A stretch of 64,000 bases of DNA, from positions 156,382 through 220,381 of the forward strand of contig MNCI01029516.1 of NCBI GenBank assembly GCA_015680685.1, written 5' to 3'. The stretch comes from Gnetum montanum. Its lineage: Eukaryota; Streptophyta; Gnetopsida; Gnetales; Gnetaceae. Shown piece by piece: positions 22,228-33,800 of this stretch (position 1 is the stretch's first letter; the number at the start of each line of letters is the position of its first letter). Below the pieces are notes generated by a model, which saw only the letters and a program-made list of their open reading frames with translations, had not been told where the DNA came from and searched no databases. The position numbers were made by a program, and so were the translations under genes.

Positions 22228-23368
22228 AGCCTAATGAACTATAATCTACCTTGTAGGCCTTGAAGTTTAGTAAGGTTGATTGGCGGTTGCAAGTTTGTTA
22301 TAGCCCTCACCTTATTGGGGTCTACTCGAATTCCTGCTTCTGAAACTATGAACCCAAGCATCTTGCCTTATTTGACCCCAAAGACACATTTTTTTAGGTT
22401 CAGTCTAAGTTTAGATTTTAAACAATGCTTAAGTACCAAGTCTAGGTCTTGTATATGCTGCTCTTGTATCTTTGATTTAATAGCTATATCATCTACATAA
22501 TCATTGAGTGAGTGAAGGAGGTAATCACTAAAGATGAAGGTCATTGCTCGTTGATACGTAGCACCAGCATTCTTTAAGCTGAAGGGAATCATTGTGTAAC
22601 AAAATGTTCCCCATGGTGTCATGAAGGTTGTCCTGAGTTGATGTTCAGGGTTAATCCAGATCTGGTTATATCCCGAGAAGCCATCCATAAAAGATAACAG
22701 TGCATGCCCAGCGGTTGAGTCAACCAATTGATCAATACTAGGTAGAGGAAAGTCATCTTTTACGGTCGCTAAGTTGAGGTCCCGAAAGTCAATGCATAGG
22801 CGAATGCTTCCATTTTTCTTCGGGACAATGACCATGTTGGATACCCAATAAGCGTAGTCAACATCCTGAATGAAACCATCTTGATAAAGCTTGGTGATCT
22901 CACTGTGAACTACCAATGTTATCCTAGGTTTAACCTTACATGCTTTTTGTTTCACTGGTCTTAACTTCAGGTCGAGTATGATGTTATGCTGGACTATTCG
23001 AGGGTCAAGTCCAGGCATGTTAGTATAAGACCAAGCGAATGCTTTGATCTTACTTTTTAGCACTGTTGCTATGTCATTGGAGAGTTTTGGGTCTAGTAAA
23101 GTACTTAGTTTTAGTGTCTTGACTTCGCTATTTAGCATAGTGATGGGGGTTTCAATTAATGGGTCCTCGGTGATGTTATTGGCTTCAATATCCAGCAATT
23201 TCATCATGTTCTTAAAGCATTCTATAGTTTCCTCTGTCGATGCCATGGAGTTTTTGTAAGTCGATATGTCTAAATCAATGGACTTTTTGTTCATCTCCCT
23301 TTGGATGGGTTCGTATGATCCATCGATGAACAATGGTGTGAATAGTTGCTTACTATCCATGCTTGCCC
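22228..23368 (-). pseudogene. Element A reverse transcriptase
   Basis: The best RT in the window: one 335-codon block (23375-22368) starting just upstream of the probable splice acceptor. LCIDFRDLN is at residues 193-201, motif A Asp in SFMDGFSGYN at 231, TPWGTFCYTMIPF at 253-265, and the active site NDYVDDIAIK at 291-300. A TAA follows VFGVK, and the remainder runs in a broken frame to 22228, where element B is inserted. All core catalytic residues are present, so the loss is in the downstream part. Confidence 0.92.
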
Positions 23369-23461
23369 CTGCCAAGTCACAGGAAGCAACATTGACAAGG
23401 GGGATTTGCTAGTTGTTTTATGACGCTAATTAAAATACTTAAATGTGGTTGAAGTATGCTA
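23369..23461 (-). promoter_or_regulatory. Probable splice acceptor before RT (element A)
   Basis: Minus strand TTGCTTCCTGTGACTTGGCAG ends at 23369; the exon begins GGGCAAGCATGG. Codon phase matches the B and D acceptors. Upstream bases are AT-rich with no frame. Confidence 0.55.
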
Positions 23462-23570
23462 AAGTGGGTTCATTGTCTTACTTGGCCACATGGCAGTTTA
23501 AGGCCTTACTGGGCCATTTGAGATAGTTTAAGGCCTTACCGGGCCATTCATGGGAGTTTAAGGTTTCTAT
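23462..23570. repeat. Tandem array, RT side of the cargo cassette (A)
   Basis: Three to four units of GGCAGTTTAAGGCCTTACTG with about 29 bp spacing. It is the counterpart of 10255-10470 in B. Confidence 0.8.
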
Positions 23571-24330
23571 TTGATTATACAATTCGTAATGCTTTTTAAT
23601 TGTGGAACTACGAGATGAAGAATATGTATCAAGGTGTTTAATGTATGTTTACATACCCCTCTATCTACTCTAAGTTTTTTTATGTTTAATTAATCATTTT
23701 TTATTTGGAGTAAAATGCTTAAAATGTCGATTTCCTAGAGGGTGGGGCAGCGTGGACAGCGTGGGGGTACATTTAAATTGAAACAAATGGTAGCATAAAC
23801 ACCAAGGTCGAACTAGGGACAGCGTGAACTTCTTAGCGTGAACCCAAGCGTGAACCCAGAGCGTGAACCCAAAGTGTAAACCCAAGCGTGAACCCAAAGC
23901 ATGAACCAGACCGTGGGGATAGGGTAAAATAGGTAGAGGAAGGTGCAGATATGGTGTGAACGGAGGTAGCAGGGATGGCACTGATTGGAGTGCAATGATT
24001 TGGGTGAATGAGTTTCAATGTGAAGTTGTGCTCCAGAGAATCACTCAGCGTGCACGGGGGTGGAAACTCGAGCATGAAGAGTCTACACACCGCAGTGTGG
24101 ACCTCTCCAAACATAGCATGAACCTCAGCCAAACCCTAGCGTGAAGAGCCTGCACGTCATAGCGTGGACCTCTCCAAACATAGCATGAACCTCGGCCAAA
24201 CCCTAGCATGAAGAGCCTACATGCTGTAGCGTGGACCTTGGCTAAACCCTAGCATGAAGAGCCTGCACGCCACAGCGTGGACCTCGGCTAAATCCCAGCG
24301 TGAACCTCGGCCAAACCCCAGCGTGAAGGC
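23571..24330 (+). promoter_or_regulatory. Upstream region of the cargo gene (A), AGCGTGAACC repeats
   Basis: From 23745 to 24325 the words AGCGTGAACC, AGCATGAACC and AGCGTGAAGAGCCTGCACGC recur about twenty times. This is element A's version of the GCGTA words of B. No convincing TATA box could be placed; an AT-rich stretch lies at 23580-23720. Confidence 0.55.
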
Positions 24331-27300
24331 ATGGGCAAGGGGAAGCAGGTGCGAGACTTGGGGAGGAAAGAGCCAGACTTGACCTTTGGCGAGGAGAGTG
24401 AGATGATGCATTGATGCTTGCCCAAGCCTATGGTGGCATCGTGGTCCAGATCAGTGCACCGGTAGGCCCTAATTCCCTATCCAGATTTGCATTTTTTCTT
24501 GCTATTTTCGTCCATTTGCGTTCATTTTTTCTTTCATTCTTGGCACATGGGATTCGTTAATGTGTAAAAGAGGGCAAAATGTCCAGCGTGCAGGGTCTGC
24601 ACACTGCGTGTTCAGCGTGAAGGATCCATATGCTGCATCCTTAACATGAAGGGCCTGCACGCTGAGTGTACAGGGTCTGCACGCCAAGTGTGCAGGGTCT
24701 GTATGCTGCGCGTGAGACCTGAAAAAAAGCTTTCAAGTGTTGGCCCCAGTGTGAAACCTATATTTTTTTCCATAGCTTACCAATTCTGGTCCTTGAACAT
24801 GTGTAGATGTGACAAACCTTTCCTTCTTGTGGTGGAACTTGTTGGTGTTCTGGCATGGTCTGGGCCTATTGATTATGATGAACCAATACCTGATATGAAT
24901 ATTGATCGAAATGGGGTATGGTTTAGAATGGGTGTTAGTGAATTCCTTGCCTTCTTCTTAGAAAGATTTAGTGTGGTGATATGGTCTCACCTAAGTGAAC
25001 AATCAGCATGGAGTGTCCTTGAGACCATGTTACCAGGATTGTCAAATGGTATAGTGGCTTTCGTGGTTGATGTCGATGAAGGATTATCCATGGTAGGGGA
25101 TGGTATCTCTGGAGGGCACAGATCCACCCGTCCATTGACACGTGTATGGGACTTATTATCGTGTAGCCCTCACAATGTCAATAGCACCTTATTCTTAGCA
25201 TCTCGTGTGCATACCTTATTCCAGAATCCCCCTAGAATGGTGTACAGGGTAGAAAGGTAAGACTGTTTAATTCATCATTTCTACTTTAATGCCTAGTGGT
25301 TGTTCGTGTTTTGACCGTCGTTCCTTTGCAAGCCTCAATTTGATAAAGAAGGAGTATGCATAGGTGATGATGGACTTGCTTTGGTTCATACTGCCTTAGA
25401 GGATTTCATGGCAGGTCCCACTCTCTGTGGTGCTGTTTTAGCACAAACTAAGGGAGAAATTGTCGATTTTCACAAACGGTACTCTAAGACTTTTGCACAA
25501 TGTGAGGCTCGAGGGTGGCTACATGGGGATTGGTCCCGTGATGGGCTAGTTTTCCCGTGTGATGCTGATTTAGCTTCTAATGATCTTAATCCATTTTCTA
25601 ATGGTGAGTAATAGTTTTTTTGACTCTTTGCGTTCGTCATTTTTCTATCTCTTTGGTTGTATTAACTCTATGATTTTATCTTGCGCGTGCAGTGGATATC
25701 ACTCCTGATGGAGTCACCATAGAGACTGGGTGGAATAAGGGCACTTTGTCCATGAATTTTAGAGATATCAACGATGCACAACGATGGTTGCATGATGAGG
25801 CATCACCACACATTATCGGTTGCTTGAGCAATGCTGGACTCATGGAGCTGTTTACCGCTTTGAGTCCTAATGTCTCCGTGACCGAGATGATTGCAATCGT
25901 TGATTCATTCAACGAGGCTATTACTTACTACAGCACTCATGTCAAGGGAATTAGAGTGGTTTTCCATCTGTCAGCAGAGTTCTTTTTAGACCTCTTCGGC
26001 ATGCCGGCAGATGGGGCTGGAGTGACTTTGGATAGAGTGCAAAAAGAGGCCCATGTGGTTCGCAAGATGGAGGAATGGCTAGGTATACCCAAAGGTGCTA
26101 AGGGTTTTCCTATGCAGGGAAAATCAAAAGTAACCAAAGTAAATGAGCTGTATCCACTGTTCAGAGCAAGAGTGTTTCCTAAATCCCTATCTCAAGCGAA
26201 GAATTTTGGGGTAGAATCTGTGCGTATCATGCGTATGATTCTGGAGACTGGGGTGCATTACAATTGAGCTTAGTTTTTACTTTCGGGTTTCCATGGGGAG
26301 ATAGTGAGATTACGTTCAAACATTGAGGCATAGTTCCATTTTACCTTTACATTCTTTGTCAGTTACCTACATCAGCTAGCTGAATTTCTAGTAGTTCACA
26401 TGGGCAATGAGTATGTGTTAAGGGATCATGGACAAATATCTTGCCCATGGATTCACCATTTGTTTGAGGTGACCAAATCTCAAGATGCCCTTGAAGGGAT
26501 CGATGAATTGGTCTCTATTACAACGGGGGGATCTTCTGGTCATTCAATTCACATGCGTGACAAAGTAGGGCCAGAGCCGGATGGTGTGCCTTATACTACC
26601 AAGAGAGCCGATTGAGTGATCAAAGAGACAATCAGGAAGGCGAAATCTAAAGCTCAAGGAACTAAGCACTCTAGAGAGGTTGCTCCAACTATAGATGAGC
26701 CAAGGGTGAAACTCATACGATTTAAAATATCTACACAGGGTAAGTAAGCATGATTCATTCATTTATCCATGTTTTATCATCATTGTCCTATTTTATTTTA
26801 TCATTTATGAAAAACTGATGTCGGACTCACAAATGTCCTCAGAGCCAACTCCTAAAGTAAGAAAGGAGGGGTTAGCACCAATCCCGAAGGAGGAAGAGAT
26901 CCCAACTAGCCAAGATGGGGAGGAAGAGATGGGTAACAAGGTATAAATTCCCATCCCTTCGAGGGAAGAAATGAAAGAAGGAGTAGAAGTCACCACGGAA
27001 AAAGATCATGCTAGTGAAATGGCTGAAGTTGACAAGATGTTTGATGATTTCTTCGCAGGAAGGTTAAACCTTGGCACCCCTCCAAATCTGGGAGAGGAGA
27101 GGGATTTTGGTATGTTTTCATCATTATATTTTACTTGGGTTTTGAATTATTTCATTTTCGTTATTTAGAGTTTGGACTTTGTATTTTTGGCACTACAAGA
27201 TGCAAATTTTGAAACCAAGACGACTCCTAACATTCGCTTAGACATACCTGCAATGAAGATTCCAATGGAAATGACCATCGAAGTTGGTTCGTCTCCCATA

Positions 27301-28474
27301 CATGAACCATTTACTTGGACCGAAATGCCAAGTAAAATATGTTTCATCCATGGTATTGTCAGTGAGGTAGTTGATCACATCCAACAAGCTTATCCTGAAA
27401 TAGGTACATACGTTTTAAACTTCTGAGTCTTTTTCTTTTCGCATCTATTCTACTGTCTGATGTTTAATGTATATGTTTGTTGTATTGACAGGCGTTGGAT
27501 TGAAGTGGGATCCATCTGAGGCTACTTGTATTAATAGCCTACCTGAACTACCGACAGAAATTGAGCAAGTGCCAAGATAGATCTATGACGATGTGGTAGA
27601 ATGTGTTGTGCAAAATGCTAAGTAGCTTTGGACCTGTAGGTGTTCCATCGAAAAGCTATGGTTACGGATTTAGGTAGGGAAGAAAGAGATCGCCAAACTA
27701 TCAGTAGAACGAGATGACCTTAAGTCACGTTATGAGTTTGCCTTTGCTAGGTTGACAGGTGATCGTTCTTGGCAAACCTCCGAGGTTGGTTACACTAGGT
27801 ATTGGAATCTATTGAACCTCCAAGTAACTATGATTCGGGAGCTAGCAGAGCAGAAGGCACAGATTGATTTGCTGAATCTCAAGTGTCAGGATTGGAAATC
27901 TTTTGCCTCTAAGGTATGAAAATGGGGTCAAGATGAGAAGAATCATAAGCACCATTATAAAAAATCATTAAAGGAGGTATCCATAGAGAAGCATCAACTG
28001 GAAATTTTTGTAGAAGGTTTAGGCCTATGGTCTTCATTTGACGCCTTTACTAGGCACACTGTGGTAGAGATGGAATCTCCCAGGTGAGTAATCACCATAG
28101 CTTCTAGGGAGGTTTCTGTTGGCGAGTTTCCTCTTAAACATCCTACTTGGTCTACTGTGGACAAAGGAAAGGCATTAGCCAAGGTTGATCTAGGCCTAGA
28201 TGGAACTGACTCGGCAAGTGTCCCTAAAGAAGAAATCCTTTGTTGGCTAGAGTTTGGTCTAAGGGGTTCCTCTTCAGTAAGTTTGAATTTGTAACTTTTA
28301 TTTTTTTTTTGTAGGAAATGTTGTCTTCCTTTTTGATCTATTAGTTAATTAGTTAATTATTTTCTTTTCCTTTTACAGAATCCTAGGGATGACAACAGCC
28401 AGGAGGGTGGCCCCAGTGGAGGGGAAACATAGGAGGCAGGAGAGCTCAGGGAGAAAGCCCCTTCTGATGTTTAG
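24331..28474 (+). pseudogene. Antisense eight-exon cargo gene in element A (best-preserved copy)
   Basis: Exons 24331-24461, 24807-25256, 25332-25603, 25693-26739, 26843-27109, 27200-27403, 27492-28276, 28379-28474. They total 3252 nt, or 1083 codons plus stop, with every junction in phase. Exon 1 starts MGKGKQV and has PDLTFGEES. Exon 2 (codons about 44-194) is an FCP1/NIF-like HAD domain: FLLVVELVGVLAW, WFRMGVSEFLAFFLERFSVV, STRPLTRVWDLL, NSTLFLASRV, FQNPPRMVYR. The expected Asp-x-Asn/Asp motif reads Glu-Leu-Val and the later Asp-Asp pair reads Ala-Ser, so no phosphatase activity is expected. Exon 3 has GWLHGDW. Exon 7 is charged and heptad-like (coiled coil). Breaks: TGA in exon 1, stops near 26264-26270, 26943 and in exon 7, and the exon 3 acceptor AG changed to AA. 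Role unknown. Confidence 0.85.
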
Positions 28475-28864
28475 TTTCTTGAATCCTATGTGTTGTTATT
28501 AGTTATGTTTTTGTGGGTTGTAAACAGAAATTGTTTCTATTGTTTTGAGTTGAGTTATATAAACAGATGCATAAATTTGGCTAACTTTTGTAATTTTCCA
28601 TTTAAATATTTATATACCTATATTTTTATTTTCATATTTAAGTTTTTTGTTTCATTTTGTTTTGTCTAAATGTTGAGAAGAAATAATGCAGGGACATGAA
28701 GTAAAAATCTTTTTACTTGTTTTGTTGTTTAAGTGTAAGCATGAAATAAAGTGCAAATGTAACCCAAACAATAACTGTGCCAAAGGAAGACATAAAGAAA
28801 AGTGTAATTTGTATTTCAAAGATATAATCATAGAATGTAAATTGGAACTTTAAAATTTTGAGGC
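28475..28864 (+). other. 3' flank of the cargo gene (A)
   Basis: AT-rich sequence after the stop codon; possible 3' UTR. Nothing else recognisable. It has no long frame on either strand. Confidence 0.4.
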
Positions 28865-29165
28865 ACACGAAAGTAAACTTGCTCTAGTTTAAGGCTGTTT
28901 CGGGCCATTCGTATGTGCCTGTCAGTTTAAAGTCATGACAGACTGCAACATGATCATTCTAGTTTAAAGCCATTTCAGGCCATCAATAAATAAGGGGGAT
29001 ATCACTTGATACTATGAGTTTTGATGTAAACTGGCCATTTCTGACTGTGACTAGTTTTATATCATTGCGGACATGCAATAGTTTGATGTCATTCTGGACT
29101 TGCATAGTTTATCGTCATTTCGGATGATCATAGTTTAACGTCATTGCGGACTGGTGTAGTTTGTT
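28865..29165. repeat. Tandem array, protease side of the cargo cassette (A)
   Basis: Diverged units of AGTTTAAGGCTGTTTCGG, AGTTTAAAGCCATTTCAGG, then AGTTTGATGTCATTCTGGA and relatives, spaced about 29-40 bp. Counterpart of 15745-16070 in B. Confidence 0.8.
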
Positions 29166-29171
29166 AATTCT

Positions 29172-30389
29172 TTAGTAACTTTTTGATGTTTTTCATTTTT
29201 ATGTTGGGAGTGGGTTTAATGGGTATGATTTGATACTCAGAATCTCCTTCACTAATTATGCTGAATGGTAGCTCTGACTAGGAGATGTTTGGCGGAGTAA
29301 GCTCTGACTTAGTATCGTCGGATGTTTTTGGGTTAGGTGGTGTTTCCTTGGTTTTTGAGGGATCACGTTTTATGGGTTGATCATCACTTTGAGTTTCATT
29401 TGTTTCTTTCAGTATGGACGTTTCGGAAATTCTCTCAGGGTTATGTTCAGGTGGTGTGTCCTCTTGTTTAGGCCCCTCAAATTTAACTTCAAAGCCTTGA
29501 TTTGCCTCTATATGAGATGAGATGGTGGATGTAGTAGTATCTCCATGGATAATGATTTCACCCCCCTCATAGGGTAAGTGAATTTCTTAATGGATCGGGG
29601 AAGACACTGCTTTTAGCTGGGCTAACCAGGGTCATCCCAAGATTAGGTTAAAACCAGGCATTTCATCAATAATCACGAAATCTGCGAATGTGGGGAACTG
29701 ATCCCCTGCTATGAAATCCAAGGTCAATGTACCTTTGACTACTACTCGTGAACCATTAAATGACTTCAGGAAGGTTGTAGACATTGATTTAATTAATTCT
29801 GTAAGTCCTAACTATTCAATGATAGGATAAGGTACCATATTTGTGGTAGCTCCGTCATCTACATGCACTCGATGTATTTGGAACTGATTGACTCATATGG
29901 TTATAAACATGGGTTTGTGGGTGACGCTTCGGTCTCCTCATCGATCTTAATGTTTTCAGGATGAAATCGCAATGATTTAGTTTCGGATCCCTATCGTGTA
30001 GACATTACCGTGCGTATAGAGAGTTCGTTTGTGGGCAGATTTTCGCTAACTGGGATCGATGTCAACATTTGTACTAAAGCGTCGCGATGAACTGGTGAGG
30101 TCAATATGATATTGTACAGGCTTAATGATGTATTCTTTTGTTTAATGGCTTGTGTAACCTATGTTAGAGTGCTAGCTAGGTCCTTACCATTTGGTATAAT
30201 CTTGTCCATGATCATTTGATCCATTGGACCTAACAGTTGTATCTCGCGTGGGGTAACTTTCATGTTGTTTTTTGTGGCCATTGGGTTTGATGTGTGTTGC
30301 ATTCCTAATTTTTCCTCATTCATGCTTGGTTCGTTGTTATAAGGGTCCATAGGTATTGCGCTTAATGGAGTTGGTTTTGGGGTCTCCAA
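29172..30389 (-). pseudogene. Element A protease region (broken)
   Basis: Aligns throughout with the B protease block. The active site VHVDDGATTN lies near 29850; PGFNLILG is followed by a stop or change at the Arg. The frame ends KKLLKN then TAA near 29174, the same end as B. Several in-frame stops (for example after ITI and after the PIIE segment). Confidence 0.8.
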
Positions 30390-33234
30390 ACGTTCCCTAG
30401 TGAGCCTATTTGCCAGGCGTTCTGGTATGGGTTGTGTGGGAACATTTGGGATTAGAACATGGGGCTGTTTCGGGACTCGAATGAAGAATGGGGCGGGACT
30501 GGCTCATGTCTGAGGAGTATCAGGCTATCTAGACACCTTGACCACAAATGGGGTCAGGCGACTTGCAGTCGGTGCCTCTGTCGTAACAACCGTCGGTGGC
30601 ACCCGGACCACGAAGGGAGTGGGCCAGTTTGATGGTGTCACGTTAGCAGTTGTATCGGCAAGGGACATGTGCACAACAAATGATTTGGTTTGGGGTGGTA
30701 TCTGCGTTGTTTCCACCATAGGAGGCACTTGGATGGCCCATGGTGTTTGCTAGGTAGGAGGATCATGTGGGGGATATGAAGGTTGAAGTGATGTTAGTGC
30801 CTTAGGGGGAACATGAACTAAAAAGGGTTTCTTTGGTGTTTCATAGCTATTATCCACATTGATGGTGTTAATTGTGTATGGTTCTTCTTTAGTATTTAGG
30901 GGGTCTTTATATATGCCCATGGACTGGTTTTGTGATTTGACCGGGTTGGCCTCATCAAAAGTGATTTCACCTACATCAATCATTCGTTGAATATCTTGCT
31001 TCAAGGTGAAACAATAGTCGGTGCCGTGCCCATTATGCTGGTGGTACTTGCAAAAGCGGTCTAGTCTAAAGCCTCTTGGAATCAGGGGCTCATCCAATGT
31101 CACCAAGCTTGGATTCTTGACCAAATCATAGAATCGATCATGTCTTTGAATTGCCGTGGGGGACAATTGTTTATGTTTCATTAGCCTGGCTTTGAAGAGT
31201 TGGTCAAATAATTGTGAAGGTTTCATGGGCAATGGCGTGTATTGAGAGGGATTCCTCCTCTCAAAGTTTCTCGTATGACTTTGCGTAGCATTTTGTGATG
31301 TGGAAGGTCTGGGTGTAGCAGCAGGGGTAGGTCTAGTAGAGCTAGTAGGGATGGTAGGTGGTTTACTTTGTTGTTTCATACTTGTCTATTGAGTTTTTGC
31401 TACTGCTGCTACTGTCGCCTTAGCATTTTCTTTGTCTTTCTTAGTATGTTGATTTTTAAAGGCTAAGTAAGTAGGGTCATGGCTATTTTGGGCCATCTCT
31501 TCTATGTTTTTTATTTACACGAAGGCTTGGCTTAGAGTGTGCGTGTTCAAATAGTATAGTTTAGAGTTCACAAAGTCATTTATAGCTCTCTTTAGGATGG
31601 TGAGTAAGTATGTTTCAGGGATTGGTTCATGAAGTTCATTTAGCATCGCACTCCATCTCTGAATAAATTTTTGTATAGGTTCAAGAGATGCTTGTTTTAC
31701 CTGTATCAAACTGTCTAGGGTTGCTTCAGGTTTTAAGTTGTATTTAAACCTGGTAACGAAATAGTGTAGGAGATCCTCCAAAGAGGATATGAAGTTACGG
31801 GGCAAGGCTCGGTACCATTCTAAAGCTCTCCCAATGAGGGACATGGCGAAAATACGTAAGATTACATGGGGCCATGCCTGAATAAGTAAACATTCTAGTC
31901 TAAATGTGACCAGATGGGCGTTGGGGTCCCCTTCCCCATTATATTTGGTTAGCTGGGGGAAAGAGACTCCCTTGGGCAGGGTCAATAGTGGTATCAAGGA
32001 GCTAATAGGATCATCTTAGTCAAAGTTAAATACTTTAAGCTCTTAGTTGTTGACCGTTTTGAGGCGTTTTACCTCATCGGTGAGTTCTTGCATCAAATTT
32101 TTAGCTTTGGCCCAGTCTTGGACCCTAGGTGATATGGCAGGTGGGTTATCTTTTGCGGTATGAAAGTTGGATTGTTGTACGGTTGGCAGGAAAGAGGAAA
32201 GTTGAGTGGTCGGAGGTTTCACTTGCAAAATAATCATGGTAGGCGCTATTAAAGGTGGGATACTGTAAGGAAAGGGTTGCTATTGTTGTTGCTATGGTAC
32301 TTGAGGGATGTTCATGGGTGGAATTGTAGGAGGTGGTATGTTGTAATGAGGGGGTTGATATGCTTGCATGCCAGTCATGGCCCATTGTCCAGTCATGATT
32401 CGTGAAGGAGCATCCTAAACTTGTTGAGTTGAAGTGGTGAAGGGTGCCCCTTGGGTTTGAATTCATGGTATATAGTGAGCGGATGTAGAGGTGGGTATCA
32501 TAGACGGCATCCCAATCACTTGGGGCAGGAAGGTCACTCCTACATTATTTTGAGGGGGTTGTTGGGGCTGTACTTGTAGGAGGTGAGATAATGTAGTGAC
32601 TGGAGGAATAGTGGGGATAGGTATATTGAATTGGGTATCAGTCATGGGGAGAGTGGGAACAAGAGGGGATGCTTGCTATTGAGGCACATATGGTTGAGTG
32701 GTTTTGAATGAATGGAGGGACATAGTCTCCCTTGTGAAAGGATGGAATAATGGGTTTGCATAAGTATGCGGACTGAGAGTATGGTATGATTCCTCATGTT
32801 TGGACTGAGTAGCAAAGTCATCCTTCTCTTTTGATTGGGGATTTAGCATGGATTGGTCTAGGGTCTAACTCCTGGCTAGGAGGAGCTGTGAGATGAGCTT
32901 GGAGTAGTGCTCTAGGAGAGGGATGATGTCATATGGGGAGGGGATGAACTCATGTCCTCCCTTATTGACAAGTTCATACTGTTTCTTTGCCTCTAGTTTA
33001 GTTTGATCTATCGCCAAGCCAGCTTGGATCTTTACACATAAAATTGTACTGTTCTTGTGTTATGAAGTTAAATGATGGATCTTTCCCTTGTAGTCTAAGT
33101 GATCAGCGAGGTCCCTCGCAAGGGTTGGCCTCACCGTTGGCCCCTATGGGTTGCACGATGGGCATCGGCATTGCTGTGGGGCCAATGACGTCTGGGGTGG
33201 ACTTGGTTGAAACATTGGTATTGGCAGTATTCAT
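30390..33234 (-). pseudogene. Element A Gag (broken)
   Basis: Start at 33234 (MNTANTNVST), shared with B. Capsid segment in the block 31997-31515 (LPKGVSFPQL, DPNAHLVTFRLE, ALEWYRALPRN, RFKYNLKPEATLD, QKFIQRWSA). The zinc knuckle CKYHQHNGHGTDYCFTLK near 31030 is complete here (Cys, His, His, Cys). The N-terminal Gln/Pro-rich part (33100-32040) has several stops. The Pro-rich end runs to 30525. Confidence 0.85.
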
Positions 33235-33777
33235 GATGAAATGGTCGTAAGTGTGACAAGGTGGATGGGAGACAGTGTCAGCGTGTATAGGTGAGAATTT
33301 GGCTAAGTATGAAACGGGTATCCTTGTTAGCATACAACCCACAGCGTACACCTAAGTCTCACAGCGTGTAGGCTATCTACACAGCATGCAACTATGTTTG
33401 GCAGCGTGCAGGCTATCTACACAACATACATCCAAGTCTGGAAGCGTGCAGCTAAGTTTGGCAGCGTGTTGACTATCTACATAGCGTACACCCAAGTCTG
33501 GTAGCGTGCAGGCTTTCTACACAGCATGCACCCAAGTCTGGTAGCATGCAGCTAAGTTTGGCAGCGTGCAAGCTGTCTACATAGTGTACAGACTAAATCC
33601 CAACGTACAGGCTTTAACAACCAGTAGAGAAGATAGGAAGCATACAGACAGAGTATGGGCTAGATAGCGTACAGGCTAGATAATGTGTACATGCTAAGAT
33701 TGTAGTAGATCTAGCTGTACAAGGCACAGATTTAGCAGGTTTGAATGGTGGGTCAGAGTATGTTCAAACAACAATGG
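33235..33777 (-). repeat. Leader of element A with CAGCGTGCAGG words
   Basis: A run of degenerate units such as CAGCGTGCAGGCTATCTACA and CAGCATGCACCCAAGTCTGG, about 30 bp apart (33340-33680). No upstream ORF. Confidence 0.7.
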
Positions 33778-33800
33778 GCCCTCCTACTAGCGCCATTTTT
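33778..33800 (-). promoter_or_regulatory. Primer binding site of element A
   Basis: Minus strand TGGCGCTAGTAGGAGG from 33795, five bases after the LTR end at 33801. One mismatch from the B site. Confidence 0.72.

Noticed and set aside
24331-28474. An ordinary host gene with retrotransposons inserted around it
   Set aside because: The same gene structure lies at the same place, in the same orientation relative to pol, and between the same arrays in A, B and (partly) D, and A is nested in D. A chance host locus cannot explain that.
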